A stretch of DNA of 64,000 bases from Flavobacterium lacisediminis (GCF_025909975.1 NZ_JAPCIO010000007.1:124345-188344); one strand, 5' to 3'. Positions 1-9,117 are shown, numbered from the stretch's first letter. Translations and numbers: made by a program. The notes: generated by a model from the sequence alone, not told the origin.

Positions 1-2520
1 ATCACGGTTTCTTACGTTGATTCCTACCACAATTCTTCTATTGGTGTTATCTCTTGAAATTTTAGCTGGTCCTTCTGTATATTCAATTTTAGCTAGTTCT
101 CGTAATGGGATTTGCTCTCCATTTGGTGTAGAAACATATAAATTTCGTAAATCTTCAATATCCGTTCTATTGGTTTTATCTAAACGAATGACCATATCAA
201 AACGTTTTTCACCTTCAAATACATTTCCTACTACTTTTCCAGCAAATCCTAGAGCAATCATTTCATTTAAATCGGCAATATTTAAGCCGTAGCGAGCGAT
301 TTTACTTCTATCGTATTGAACAAACATTTGTGGTAAACCTTCTGTTTTTTCAATGATAATATCAGAAGCTCCTTCTACATTTCGTATAGTTTTCTCTACT
401 TCGTGTGCTTTTTTGGCTAAAATATCTAAATCTTCACCAAATATTTTAATCGCCACATCAGAACGAGAACCTGAAATTAATTCGTTAAAACGCATTTCGA
501 TAGGTTGCGTAAATTCGATTTCCATGTTTGGAATTTGTTTTTCTAAAGCTTCCTTAATTTTATCCGCCAATTCATCTTTAGAATCTGCAGAAACCCATTC
601 TGATTTTGGTTTTAGTTTTATAATGACATCACTTTCTTCCATACTCATTGGATCGGTTGGTACTTCGGCAGCACCAATTCTACTCACCACTTGTTCAACT
701 TCTGGAAAGTTTTTTAAGATGATATTTTCAATTTTAGTCGTAGTTTCAATAGTTTTAGATAGTGAAGTTCCTGTTTTTAAAACGGGTTGAATTACAAAAT
801 CACCTTCATCTAATTGAGGAATAAATTCGCCACCCATGGTTGAAAATAAAGCTATCGCCATGAAAAGCAAGGCAACCGCACCATATAAAACTTTCTTGGT
901 ATTGTGTAAAGCCCATTTGATTACAGGCAGATACCATGAATTTAATTTATTGATTAATCGTTGTGAAAACGAATTAGGGTTTTCCTTTTGTGGTTTTAAA
1001 AATAATGATGCTGCCACTGGAACATAAGTAAAGCAGAATAACATAGCACCTAATAATGCAAAACTAAAGGTCATTGCCATAGGTTTGAACATTTTTCCTT
1101 CTACTCCAGAAAGCGATAAAATTGGGATAAATACAATCAAAATAATTAACTGACCAAATATGGCCGAATTCATCATTTTAGAAGCACTTTTATACGTGAT
1201 TTGATCAATTTCATATTGACGTTCTTTTTTATCCAAACCAACTAAATGACTTGACTTACTTACGATTTGAAAAGCAATGAATTCTACAATAATGACGGCT
1301 CCATCAATAATAATTCCGAAATCGATTGCTCCTAAACTCATTAAGTTGGCATCAATATTAAAAATATTCATAAACGAAATTGCAAACAACAAACAAAGTG
1401 GAATTACTGAAGCAACAACCAATCCAGAACGCCAGTTACCTAGTAAAAGAACGACAACAAAAATTACGATTAAACAACCTAAAATTAAGTTCTCTGCAAC
1501 GGTAAATGTTGTTTTTCCTACTAATTCACTTCGTTCTAAGAATCCGTTGATGTAAACGCCATCTGGTAATGTTTTTTCAATTTCTGCTACTCTATGTTTT
1601 ACATCTTCAATTACTTTTTTTGAATTTCCATCTTTAAGCATCATGACTTGTCCTAATACTTTTTCTCCTTCTCCATTTCCAGTTATCGCACCAAAACGAT
1701 TGGCATGACCAAATTGCACTTTCGCTACATTTTTAATGTAAATTGGAGTTCCTGATTCATTTTTAACGACAATATTTTCAATATCTTCAATTGAGTTGAC
1801 TTTTCCTTCACCACGAATAAAATAACTTTCATTGGTTTTTTCAATATACGAACCTCCTGCAATGCTGTTATTTTTTTCTAAAGCTGTAAACACATCAGAA
1901 GTTGAAATATTCATTGCCTTTAAACTAGCTGAATTAATAGCAATTTCATACTGTTTTAAATAACCTCCCCAAGTATTAATTTCAACAACTCCTTTTATTC
2001 CAGACAATTGACGTTTTACTACCCAATCTTGAATGGTTCGTAAATCGGTAACAGAATATTGATTTTTGAATTCCGGTTTGACTTCTAAAGTATATTGATA
2101 AATTTCCCCTAAACCTGTGGTAATCGGTCCCATTTCTGGCGTTCCAAATCCTTCCGGAATTTTCTCTGAAGCCGTTTTAATTTTTTCAGCGATAAGTTGT
2201 CTTGGTAAGTAAGTTCCAATTTCGTCTTCAAAAACTATGGTTACAACTGATAAACCAAATTTTGAAATAGAACGAATTTCTTTCACACTAGGCAAATTGG
2301 CCATTTCTATTTCAACTGGATATGTGATATATTGTTCTATATCTTGTGTTGATAAATTTCGAGATGTTGTAATAACCTGCACCTGATTGTTTGTTACATC
2401 TGGAACAGCGCCAATAGAAATTTGAAAAACAGAAAACAATCCAAACCCAAACACTCCTAAAGTAAAGAGTAAAACAATAAGTTTGTTTCTTAAACTAAAA
2501 GCAATTATTTTTTCTAACAT
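1..2520 (-). CDS. cusA: CusA/CzcA-family heavy-metal efflux RND permease (partial, C-terminus off the window)
   Basis: Inner-membrane RND pump of the heavy-metal-efflux subfamily, which exports monovalent or divalent metal ions through a trimeric tripartite complex. The reading frame is open without a stop from an ATG at 2518-2520 to the window edge, giving 840 codons of a protein usually above 1000 residues. The N-terminus (MLEKIIAFSLRNKLIVLL) is a typical cytoplasmic lead into the first membrane helix. Later stretches match the family, such as VTTIVFEDE-like porter segments, FIPQLDEGDF, PIEMRFNELISGSRSDVAIK and RRIVVGINVRNRD near the edge. In Bacteroidota these pumps are sometimes fused to a TolC-like domain, which cannot be judged here. 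The gene follows a small secreted protein and a sensor kinase, and probably shares the promoter at 3031-3038. The metal specificity (Cu/Ag versus Zn/Co/Cd) cannot be read from what is visible. Confidence 0.9.
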   Translation of the reverse strand, partial: MLEKIIAFSLRNKLIVLLFTLGVFGFGLFSVFQISIGAVPDVTNNQVQVITTSRNLSTQDIEQYITYPVEIEMANLPSVKEIRSISKFGLSVVTIVFEDEIGTYLPRQLIAEKIKTASEKIPEGFGTPEMGPITTGLGEIYQYTLEVKPEFKNQYSVTDLRTIQDWVVKRQLSGIKGVVEINTWGGYLKQYEIAINSASLKAMNISTSDVFTALEKNNSIAGGSYIEKTNESYFIRGEGKVNSIEDIENIVVKNESGTPIYIKNVAKVQFGHANRFGAITGNGEGEKVLGQVMMLKDGNSKKVIEDVKHRVAEIEKTLPDGVYINGFLERSELVGKTTFTVAENLILGCLIVIFVVVLLLGNWRSGLVVASVIPLCLLFAISFMNIFNIDANLMSLGAIDFGIIIDGAVIIVEFIAFQIVSKSSHLVGLDKKERQYEIDQITYKSASKMMNSAIFGQLIILIVFIPILSLSGVEGKMFKPMAMTFSFALLGAMLFCFTYVPVAASLFLKPQKENPNSFSQRLINKLNSWYLPVIKWALHNTKKVLYGAVALLFMAIALFSTMGGEFIPQLDEGDFVIQPVLKTGTSLSKTIETTTKIENIILKNFPEVEQVVSRIGAAEVPTDPMSMEESDVIIKLKPKSEWVSADSKDELADKIKEALEKQIPNMEIEFTQPIEMRFNELISGSRSDVAIKIFGEDLDILAKKAHEVEKTIRNVEGASDIIIEKTEGLPQMFVQYDRSKIARYGLNIADLNEMIALGFAGKVVGNVFEGEKRFDMVIRLDKTNRTDIEDLRNLYVSTPNGEQIPLRELAKIEYTEGPAKISRDNTNRRIVVGINVRNRD

Positions 2521-2611
2521 TTTTAGTAAATTTTATAAATAAACAAATAGCATTTATCTTTATCAGACAAATACAATTGAATCATTGATAATGAATCAAT
2601 TAATAAAAATA

Positions 2612-2986
2612 TTAGAATAACTTAGGCGGTAACCAAATTGAAGCAATCAAATTGGATTCAAAAGATATATTATAGAAGAATTTCTTTTTAGAGGAAATTA
2701 AAGGCTTTATTGTTTGAATTTGTAATGTTGTTAAAGAGAACGCAAATAATACATTTGACGAATTATCCAATGTTTTAAATGGTAAATCTTGATGATCATG
2801 ATTGTTCTCGGCATTTTTAGAATAATGCGAAACAATGTAATCAATAAATGAAATTGAATCTGTTGTCAATTCATTCTTATGCTCGTTGTAATGTTCAATT
2901 AAGTTAGGAACTTTCAATAATTGCCCTATCGATGTGTTGGCACACATAAATACTGAAATTAGGAAATATACAATTAACTTATTCAC
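2612..2986 (-). CDS. small secreted protein upstream of the efflux pump, unknown function
   Basis: A 124-residue protein with an N-terminal signal peptide (hydrophobic residues about 4-20, probable cleavage near SIG-Q). The middle is polar and His-rich (NHDHQDLPFK) and the C-terminus is SIWLPPKLF. Proteins of this general form commonly sit directly before CusA/CzcA genes in Flavobacteriia, so an extracytoplasmic role in metal efflux is likely, but no named family is assigned. It lies 91 nt before cusA on the same strand and about 80 nt after the sensor kinase, with its own candidate promoter between. The His/Asp cluster around residues 62-66 could bind metal; that is inference. Confidence 0.7.
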   Translation of the reverse strand: MNKLIVYFLISVFMCANTSIGQLLKVPNLIEHYNEHKNELTTDSISFIDYIVSHYSKNAENNHDHQDLPFKTLDNSSNVLFAFSLTTLQIQTIKPLISSKKKFFYNISFESNLIASIWLPPKLF

Positions 2987-3030
2987 TTTATATTTTTTAA
3001 GTAGTTATAAATATACTAAAAACTACATTA

Positions 3031-3038
3031 CAAATGTA
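3031..3038 (-). promoter_or_regulatory. -7 box of the small protein/cusA promoter
   Basis: The minus strand reads TACATTTG, a perfect match to the Bacteroidota -7 consensus TAnnTTTG, about 45 nt before the start of the small secreted protein gene. No TTG/TTTG is found 17-23 nt upstream, so the promoter looks activator-dependent. A pair of CTTAAG hexamers lies 21 nt upstream. Confidence 0.55.
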
Positions 3039-3059
3039 AAGAATATAAATAGGAAAAAA

Positions 3060-3076
3060 CTTAAGAGCTACTTAAG
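3060..3076 (-). promoter_or_regulatory. candidate response-regulator box, CTTAAG-N5-CTTAAG
   Basis: Two copies of CTTAAG are spaced exactly 11 bp apart (3060-3065 and 3071-3076), upstream of the TACATTTG box and overlapping the end of the sensor kinase gene. OmpR-type regulators bind direct repeats with about one helical turn spacing. The same 11-bp phased hexamers occur upstream of the thioredoxin/apbE operon at 9153-9180, which makes chance less likely. The inferred binder is the regulator encoded at 5346-6011. Confidence 0.45.
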
Positions 3077-4456
3077 TTTGGCTAAAGGAAAACTTAAAAC
3101 AAATTTTGTTCCCTGATTTAAATTACTTTCTACAGCAATTTCAAGTTTCAATAAATCGCAAAGTCGTTTTACAATAGATAAACCTAAACCAGTTCCTTTT
3201 ATTTCCGGATGATTAGAAACATCAGAACGATAGAACGAATTGAAAATTTTATCTAAATCATCTTGAGAAATACCAAAGCCATTATCGGTTATTGAAAAGA
3301 ATATTTTATCATTCATCTTATCTAATTTCAGTTCAATTTGACCATTGCTATTTGAGTATTTTATAGCATTTGAGATTAAATTACTAATGATAATTGACAA
3401 CAAATAATTATCTGAAAGCAAATAAAAATCTTCTGAAAAATCGGTTTTAATTTTAAGCTTTTTACTTTCTGATTTTTCCGAAAAACGAGTCAAATTATCT
3501 AAAATTAAAGCGTTTAAATAAATAGATTCTTGCTTTACATTTTGCTTCTGATTTTCAAAACGAGCCAAAAGCAATAATTGGTCTACCATATGATTTAATC
3601 TGTCAACTTCTGAAATACAAAACAGAATTTTTTCTTCATATTCTTGTTGATTTCTAGGCTTTCTGATTAAAACCTCCATAGTTCCTTTAATTACTGCTAA
3701 CGGAGTTCTCAATTCATGTGAAGCATCAGAAGTAAACTGTTTTTCTCTATCAATTGCGTTTTCAATTCGATTTAGAAGATTATTAATGTTTTTTGATAAA
3801 ACATATAATTCATCTTTATTTTGTGGTAATGGAATTCGGGTTTGTAAATTGTCTTTAGTAATTTGACTAGAAGTATCGATAATTGTTCGAACGGGTTTAA
3901 TACTTCTACCGGCAAAAAAACGGGCAATTAAAAACAATAAAATTAGTATTAATGGAAATGTGATTAAAAGAATATTTTTTAATATTAAAACAATTTCAAA
4001 ATCTTCTAATGACATAGCGACTACCAGGTAACCAACTACTTGATTATTATTGATAATTGCAGTTTGAATTTGTCTAACTGGTATATTATTTAATTTGGTA
4101 TCGATAAATTCGTTGTTACTATCTGGAAAAAGTTTTAGGTTCGAACTTTTTAGATTTGGGGATTTATCAATAAGCAGTTTGTTATTGTCATAAAATTCAA
4201 CAAAAACAGGATTCACACTGATAGAATTGTGTTCTCTAGCACGCCATTGATCCACCTGAATTAAATACGTATCATTTGAATCTGTAGAAACATCATCTAA
4301 ATGTTTGTAGAGTTCTTCTTGAATTTCTTCATTTACGTGCTTATTAACACTATATTTTACTATATTATAAATGAATAAAAAAACAATCGCAATAAGAACA
4401 GAACCACTTATTATGTAGTTAAAAGCAATTCTATTTTTAAAGGAAAATGAAAACAT
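3068..4456 (-). CDS. sensor histidine kinase of the metal-response two-component system
   Basis: A 462-residue membrane sensor kinase. Helix 1 is at about residues 13-34, an extracytoplasmic sensing region at 35-155, helix 2 at 158-180, then HAMP. The dimerisation/phosphoacceptor segment SHELRTPLAVIKG has His247, and the HATPase domain shows an N box (SNLISNAIKYS), DNGFGIS and KGTGLGLSIVKRL. It would autophosphorylate His247 and pass phosphate to the regulator at 5346-6011. It is co-directional with a CDF exporter (3-nt gap) and the regulator, and lies directly upstream of the cusA unit, which favours a CusS/CzcS-like role. The ligand is not visible from sequence. Confidence 0.9.
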   Translation of the reverse strand: MFSFSFKNRIAFNYIISGSVLIAIVFLFIYNIVKYSVNKHVNEEIQEELYKHLDDVSTDSNDTYLIQVDQWRAREHNSISVNPVFVEFYDNNKLLIDKSPNLKSSNLKLFPDSNNEFIDTKLNNIPVRQIQTAIINNNQVVGYLVVAMSLEDFEIVLILKNILLITFPLILILLFLIARFFAGRSIKPVRTIIDTSSQITKDNLQTRIPLPQNKDELYVLSKNINNLLNRIENAIDREKQFTSDASHELRTPLAVIKGTMEVLIRKPRNQQEYEEKILFCISEVDRLNHMVDQLLLLARFENQKQNVKQESIYLNALILDNLTRFSEKSESKKLKIKTDFSEDFYLLSDNYLLSIIISNLISNAIKYSNSNGQIELKLDKMNDKIFFSITDNGFGISQDDLDKIFNSFYRSDVSNHPEIKGTGLGLSIVKRLCDLLKLEIAVESNLNQGTKFVLSFPLAKLK

Positions 4457-4459
4457 AAA

Positions 4460-5344
4460 TTAGCGTTCAATTGATTCAAAATTAGGCTCAATGTGTATTA
4501 AAACATGTCCTAATTCTATTAATTTTTCACGTAAAGTATCTTTCAAAATATGTGAGATATCATGTCCTTCTTTAACCGAAATAGTACCATCAACCATAAC
4601 ATGTAAATCGACGTGATATTTCATACCTGCTTTTCTAATAAAGCATTTTTCGATGCAAATTACACCATTGACAGTATGTGAAATTTTTTTTATTTCATCT
4701 TCTAAATCATGATACAAATGCTCATCCATAATTTCTCCTAAAGCAGGACGGAAAATTTTATAACAATTATAGAGAATGAAAAAAGAAGCCAACAAAGCTG
4801 CCCAATCATCAGCTGATTCATATCCTTTTCCAAAAATTAAAGCAATTGAAATACCAATAAAAGCTGCTACAGATGTAATAGCATCACTTCTATGATGCCA
4901 AGCATCAGCTTTTAGAGAACTACTTTTAGTTTCGATACTCTTTTTCATAACAATTTGAAAAGAAATTTCTTTCCAAAGAATAATGGCACCTAAAACAAAA
5001 AGGGTAAATGGTTTTGGTAATTCATGAGGTGTTCCAATATTGTGCAAACTTTCGTATGCAATAACAGTAGCAGAAGTGATTAAAAATCCAACAACTAAAA
5101 ATGTAATCAAAGGTTCAGCTCTACCATGACCATAAGGATGATTTTCATCGGCTGGTTTGTTTGAATATTTAATACCAAAGAGCACTAAAAAAGACGAAAA
5201 AATATCGGCTGTAGATTCAATTGCATCAGCAATCATGGCATAGGAATTACCAAAATATCCAGAAATTCCTTTTATTAAAGCTAATAAAGTATTTCCTATA
5301 ATACTAAAGTAAGTGGCTTTGATTGCTTTTTCTGTGTTTGGCAT
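4460..5344 (-). CDS. cation diffusion facilitator (CDF) family transporter
   Basis: A 294-residue inner-membrane antiporter that would export divalent metals such as Zn, Fe, Co or Cd in exchange for protons. It has a TM2 motif MADAIESTADIFSS carrying the conserved Asp, a HPYGHGRAEPL loop, and a TM5 motif DAWHHRSDAITS with the His/Asp transport site. A C-terminal cytoplasmic domain at about 205-294 is rich in His (VDLHVMVDG, HDISHIL). The length is usual for the family. It is wedged between the response regulator (1-nt gap) and the kinase (3-nt gap), so all three are surely co-transcribed. That position ties the exporter to the two-component circuit. Confidence 0.9.
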   Translation of the reverse strand: MPNTEKAIKATYFSIIGNTLLALIKGISGYFGNSYAMIADAIESTADIFSSFLVLFGIKYSNKPADENHPYGHGRAEPLITFLVVGFLITSATVIAYESLHNIGTPHELPKPFTLFVLGAIILWKEISFQIVMKKSIETKSSSLKADAWHHRSDAITSVAAFIGISIALIFGKGYESADDWAALLASFFILYNCYKIFRPALGEIMDEHLYHDLEDEIKKISHTVNGVICIEKCFIRKAGMKYHVDLHVMVDGTISVKEGHDISHILKDTLREKLIELGHVLIHIEPNFESIER

Positions 5345-5345
5345 A

Positions 5346-6011
5346 CTAAATTTCGTTTGCTATATACCCTACTCCTCTAATTGTTTTTATTAATTCTTGG
5401 TCTTTAGTTAGATTCAGTTTTTTTCGAATGGCGTTCATGAATACATCGATAACTCCTGTATCGTATTCGAAATGAATGTCCCAAACATCTTCAATAATAT
5501 TAGTTCGGGTACAAACTTGACCTTTGTTTTTTATTAGATATTCAAGTAATTCAAATTCTCTTTGAGTCAAAGATACTTCTTTATTATCTACAAAAACTTG
5601 AAATTTTGATTTATCAATTTTAATATTTCCTAAAGTTAAAACTTTAACATCATCTTTTGTTCTGAAATGAATTTTAATCCTTTCTAACAATTCATCAAAT
5701 GAAAAAGGTTTTTTTATGTAATCATTTGCTCCTGCTTTTAAACCTTCAATAGTTTCTTGAACGGTATCTTTAGCGGTTAAAAAGATGATTGGTAGATTGC
5801 TTTTTTCTAATCGTATGTTTTTACAAACATCAACGCCTTGCATTTTTGGTAGCATCCAATCAAGTAAAACTAAATCAACTTGTAAGTCTAGAGCTTTTTT
5901 TAGTCCGTTTTCTCCATCTGAAGCTGTAGAAATTGTGTATCCTTCTTCTTCTAAGCCTTGTTTTAAGAAGTCTACAATTCCTTTTTCATCTTCAACAATT
6001 AAAATGTGCAT
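5346..6011 (-). CDS. OmpR/CusR-type response regulator
   Basis: A 221-residue DNA-binding response regulator. The receiver domain (1-115) has the acidic pair E7/D8, phosphoacceptor Asp51 in LVLLDWMLPK, and FLTAKD containing the conserved Thr, followed by Lys in YIKKPF. A winged-helix effector domain (about 125-221) ends in TIRGVGYIANEI. It is the partner of the kinase at 3068-4456 and sits in the same operon. The CTTAAN repeats at 3060-3076 and 9153-9180 are its candidate binding sites. Confidence 0.92.
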   Translation of the reverse strand: MHILIVEDEKGIVDFLKQGLEEEGYTISTASDGENGLKKALDLQVDLVLLDWMLPKMQGVDVCKNIRLEKSNLPIIFLTAKDTVQETIEGLKAGANDYIKKPFSFDELLERIKIHFRTKDDVKVLTLGNIKIDKSKFQVFVDNKEVSLTQREFELLEYLIKNKGQVCTRTNIIEDVWDIHFEYDTGVIDVFMNAIRKKLNLTKDQELIKTIRGVGYIANEI

Positions 6012-6022
6012 AATATTTGCAA

Positions 6023-7459
6023 TTATTGTTCTACGAATTTAATTCCAAAAGTGATGATATTCGCATTCAACCCATCATTTCTATCGTAATGATTGAATCT
6101 TAAATCCATGCTTTTTAAACCAAATTTCCAAATTTTAGCATTGGTTAAGATATCTGTATATCCTACTCCAAATCCGTATTGACTAGCATTGAAAGTAGAT
6201 AAATCGTAATCAGATGTATAATATTTTTCTGTTGACAAATGCGTTTCAAAAGGGGCAAAATATTTAGATGCATCTTGCGTATAATAACGGTACATTGGGA
6301 AAACGGTAAATTTATCTGTCAACTTAATCGGCAATTCGATACTTGCTGTATGCGAAGTAATTCCCCAATCATCCCAATAATAACGGTAGTATGTCCTTAC
6401 AGATAATCTTTCGTTTATATAATAATTCAATCTACCACCAAATGGTAATTTAAAACGAGTACCAGGTAAACGTTCTACATCATCAGCTAATTGGTATACT
6501 CCTCTATTTTGAGTAGTTTCATATACAGGAATGTATTGAGCTTGACCAATGTAATAATTGGCTTTATCTGCGAAATAAACTCTATGATATGGTGTTGAAA
6601 GCATTCCTTGTTGTTGTAATACATCAAAAAATACTGAAAACTGCATTTTCTTAGTTGCTACTTGAGAAAAACCAAATGAAGCCGAATATGAATTTCTATT
6701 TGATTTTTTCCATTGATCAAAAGCTGTTGGTAAATAACTTGTTGTAGCATTTCCACTCTGATCTAAAACAGTAACTCCATTAAAAAAACCTTGATTTAAA
6801 AAATCAATTCCGTTCTTAGAATATTCATGTAATTCCGTTGGGTATATTGGTCTCCATTGATCTAAATACACGTTTCCTTTAATACTAACTTCTGAGTTTT
6901 TATTATTAAATAGTTTACTAATTCCTCCACCAAAACCAATAGAAGTATAATCATATTCATTAGAAAATGCTACATCAGCATTCCATATAAAATTTCTATC
7001 ATCAGAACTATGACTGTAATTTACTACTGCTGAAGCAAGAACATCTTGAGCAGATGCACCTGAAGATGCTTGCCAAGGTGTTCCGTATGGCCCTGTAACC
7101 GGAGCTCTGTCATCATCGTCATCGTCACCTCCACCAGAGGCACCAGAAGCGTTAAAAGGATTGATGTTACTTGAAGATGCTGAAGTATATGCCGAAAGTC
7201 CCATGTCAACTGTCAATACATCATCATCATTTAAAGGAATAGCCACCACAATATTTGAAGCTAAATCAGTAAGTTTTTCAGAACCTATACCGCCAGAAAC
7301 AGAAGAATGAACTCCATCTTGTTTGTAATAACTAACAAGAAAATCTACTTCAATTCCTTCTAAAACTCGTTTTTTATAAGCAACATTTGTTGAATCACTC
7401 TCTTGTGAGAAAGCAACACTACTAACTAAAGCAAATAAAAAGATTATTTTATTTTTCAT
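6023..7459 (-). CDS. DUF3570 family outer-membrane/secreted protein
   Basis: A 478-residue protein with a signal peptide (residues 1-18, ending AFS-Q) and a beta-rich body of alternating aromatic/polar segments up to a terminal IITFGIKFVEQ, as in outer-membrane beta-barrels. The family has no established activity. Near the N-terminus is a Gly/Asp-rich insertion: SGAS at 105-108, a run of six Asp at 112-117, and a second SGAS at 133-136. The (S/T)GA(S/T) core resembles sites that ApbE flavinylates in NqrC/RnfG, and an apbE gene lies in this operon. It is 12 nt from DUF4266 and 11 nt before the response regulator. The barrel call is inference from composition. Confidence 0.8.
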   Translation of the reverse strand: MKNKIIFLFALVSSVAFSQESDSTNVAYKKRVLEGIEVDFLVSYYKQDGVHSSVSGGIGSEKLTDLASNIVVAIPLNDDDVLTVDMGLSAYTSASSSNINPFNASGASGGGDDDDDDRAPVTGPYGTPWQASSGASAQDVLASAVVNYSHSSDDRNFIWNADVAFSNEYDYTSIGFGGGISKLFNNKNSEVSIKGNVYLDQWRPIYPTELHEYSKNGIDFLNQGFFNGVTVLDQSGNATTSYLPTAFDQWKKSNRNSYSASFGFSQVATKKMQFSVFFDVLQQQGMLSTPYHRVYFADKANYYIGQAQYIPVYETTQNRGVYQLADDVERLPGTRFKLPFGGRLNYYINERLSVRTYYRYYWDDWGITSHTASIELPIKLTDKFTVFPMYRYYTQDASKYFAPFETHLSTEKYYTSDYDLSTFNASQYGFGVGYTDILTNAKIWKFGLKSMDLRFNHYDRNDGLNANIITFGIKFVEQ

Positions 7460-7471
7460 TTTAATTTATTC

Positions 7472-7681
7472 TTAATTACAACCACAGCCTCCACCAGTTT
7501 TACCTCCATTTGCTCCAGAAGCAGCTTCTCGGTAAACTTGAAAAGTGGTTTCATATCGTTCAGAAGTTCTTGCAGATAACTTCATATCAGGATCATTGAT
7601 GTATTGTTTATCATACTCTTTTACTGAATTACAAGAAGTAACTCCAACAAGAATTAATACAACTATTAAAGCTTTTTTCAT
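7472..7681 (-). CDS. DUF4266 small lipoprotein with C-terminal GGGCGCN
   Basis: A 69-residue protein with a lipoprotein signal (MKKALIVVLILVGVTSC, lipobox Cys17), a conserved-looking YINDPDMKL segment, and a Gly-rich tail ending TGGGCGCN. The CGC tail with the terminal Asn is typical of DUF4266 proteins. These usually neighbour DUF3570, ApbE and thioredoxin-like genes, as here (2 nt after apbE, 12 nt before DUF3570). Function is unknown. The two Cys suggest a redox or metal site on the periplasmic face, possibly served by the neighbouring thioredoxin. Confidence 0.8.
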   Translation of the reverse strand: MKKALIVVLILVGVTSCNSVKEYDKQYINDPDMKLSARTSERYETTFQVYREAASGANGGKTGGGCGCN

Positions 7682-7683
7682 CT

Positions 7684-8667
7684 TTATTGATATTTTTTAA
7701 TGTCTATATTGTTAGAAACATGTATTCCGCCTTTATCATCAACGATTATACATCCTATTCCTTTTAATTGATTTACTAAATCTAATCCAACTTCAACTCC
7801 CATTACAAAAATTCCTGTAGCTAATGCATCTGCTAATTCAGTTTGTTTTGCAAAAACAGAAACGCTTATAATACCTGTTGCTGGATAACCTGTTCGTGGA
7901 TCGATAATGTGTGAATAACGCTTTCCATTGAATGTAACATATTTCTCATAACTACCCGAAGTTTCCACGGCACTATCATCTAATGGAAAGGTAGCAAAAA
8001 CTTTATTTTTATTCATCGGATTTACAATTCCAACAGTCCATGGATTACCATTTGGTTGTTTACCCCAAGTATTAATATCTCCTGAAACGTTTACCAAGCC
8101 AGAATCACATCCTTTTTCTTGTAATAAAACTTTAATTTTATCTGCAATATAGCCTTGCCCTATTCCGCCAAGACCTAATTTCATTCCTTTATTCTTTAAA
8201 TAAATTGTTGTGTCTTTAGGGTTTAAAATAATGTTTTGATACCCCACTTTTTCAACTGACTTTTTTATGGCTTCTTCTGTTGGCATTGCGGTCATGCTTC
8301 CGTCAAATTTCCAAATTTTATCCATAGAAGCATAACTGATATCAAAAGCTCCAGATGTCAATTTTGAAATTTTTGTAGCTCTATCTACCAAATCATACAC
8401 CTCTTTATCTACTTTGATTGGAGAAACTCCAGCATTTTGATTTACTTTTGAAATTTGAGAGGAAGGAATCCAATCAGAAATTAAATTTTCAATTCGTTTT
8501 ACTTCAGCAATAGCTAAATCTGAAAATAAATTCCCTTGAATAGAATCTTTTGCCACAACAGTAATTTCAAAAGGGCTTCCTAACAAACTTTGCTTTTTCT
8601 TGAAAATTTGTTGCCCAAATGAAAGTGTTTGCGTTGCTAAAAGCAAAAGAATTAAACCTTTTCTCAT
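7684..8667 (-). CDS. apbE: ApbE-like FAD:protein FMN transferase
   Basis: A 327-residue exported enzyme that would move FMN from FAD to a Ser/Thr of a target protein outside the cytoplasm. It has a signal peptide at residues 1-19. Family segments include KLGLGGIGQGYIADKI, VSGDINTWG, the HIIDPRTGYPA motif, and ADALATGIFVMG, which carries the Asp and Thr region of the Mg/FAD site. Its start overlaps the thioredoxin gene by 4 nt (ATGA), so the two are translationally coupled. No Nqr or Rnf operon is in the window, so its substrate is more likely a neighbour; DUF3570 carries two SGAS sites. Confidence 0.92.
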   Translation of the reverse strand: MRKGLILLLLATQTLSFGQQIFKKKQSLLGSPFEITVVAKDSIQGNLFSDLAIAEVKRIENLISDWIPSSQISKVNQNAGVSPIKVDKEVYDLVDRATKISKLTSGAFDISYASMDKIWKFDGSMTAMPTEEAIKKSVEKVGYQNIILNPKDTTIYLKNKGMKLGLGGIGQGYIADKIKVLLQEKGCDSGLVNVSGDINTWGKQPNGNPWTVGIVNPMNKNKVFATFPLDDSAVETSGSYEKYVTFNGKRYSHIIDPRTGYPATGIISVSVFAKQTELADALATGIFVMGVEVGLDLVNQLKGIGCIIVDDKGGIHVSNNIDIKKYQ

Positions 8668-9101
8668 TTTTTCTCAAATGCATGAATCATTTTGATATAC
8701 TCTTCTGGAGAAACGTTTTTGAATCCCATTTTGCCTAACACTTTTCCATTTTTATCTACAATTACAACTAATGGAAAACTTCCTTCTAAATTAAATTTTT
8801 CAGCCAATTTTCTGTTGTGTTCGGTTTGATCTTTTGGTAATTCGTTTGCTTTTTTTCTAGGAAAATCAGCTTTTACAATAATCCAATCTTGTGCCGCTTC
8901 TTTTTTGAAAGCATCAGATTGCCAAATGTTCCTATCTAATTTAATACAAGGTGCACACCAATCAGAACCTGAAAACACAATTACAATATTTTTATTTTGC
9001 TCTGCAGCTAATTTTTTAGCTTCTTCAAAATTATAATTCCAATCTTGTGAAATAGCTAGATTTGAAAATATCAACGCTATTAAAAAAAGTAACTTTCTCA
9101 T
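8664..9101 (-). CDS. secreted thioredoxin-fold protein (CAPC)
   Basis: A 145-residue protein with a signal peptide (about residues 1-18, ending AIS-Q) and a thioredoxin fold. The redox motif is SDWCAPCIKLD, followed by the cis-Pro region GSFPLVVIVDKNGKVLGKMGF. It would act in the periplasm as a disulfide reductase or oxidase. It is the first gene of the operon leading to apbE, DUF4266, DUF3570 and the two-component system, and follows the TACATTTG promoter at 9118-9125. The CGC tail of the DUF4266 lipoprotein is a plausible partner; that is inference. Confidence 0.88.
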   Translation of the reverse strand: MRKLLFLIALIFSNLAISQDWNYNFEEAKKLAAEQNKNIVIVFSGSDWCAPCIKLDRNIWQSDAFKKEAAQDWIIVKADFPRKKANELPKDQTEHNRKLAEKFNLEGSFPLVVIVDKNGKVLGKMGFKNVSPEEYIKMIHAFEKK

Positions 9102-9117
9102 TTCATTTAATTTATAT

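Noticed and set aside
7024..7209. Minus-strand frame inside the DUF3570 gene
   Set aside because: Out-of-frame translation of the Gly/Asp-rich insertion; the DUF3570 frame has the signal peptide and family body.
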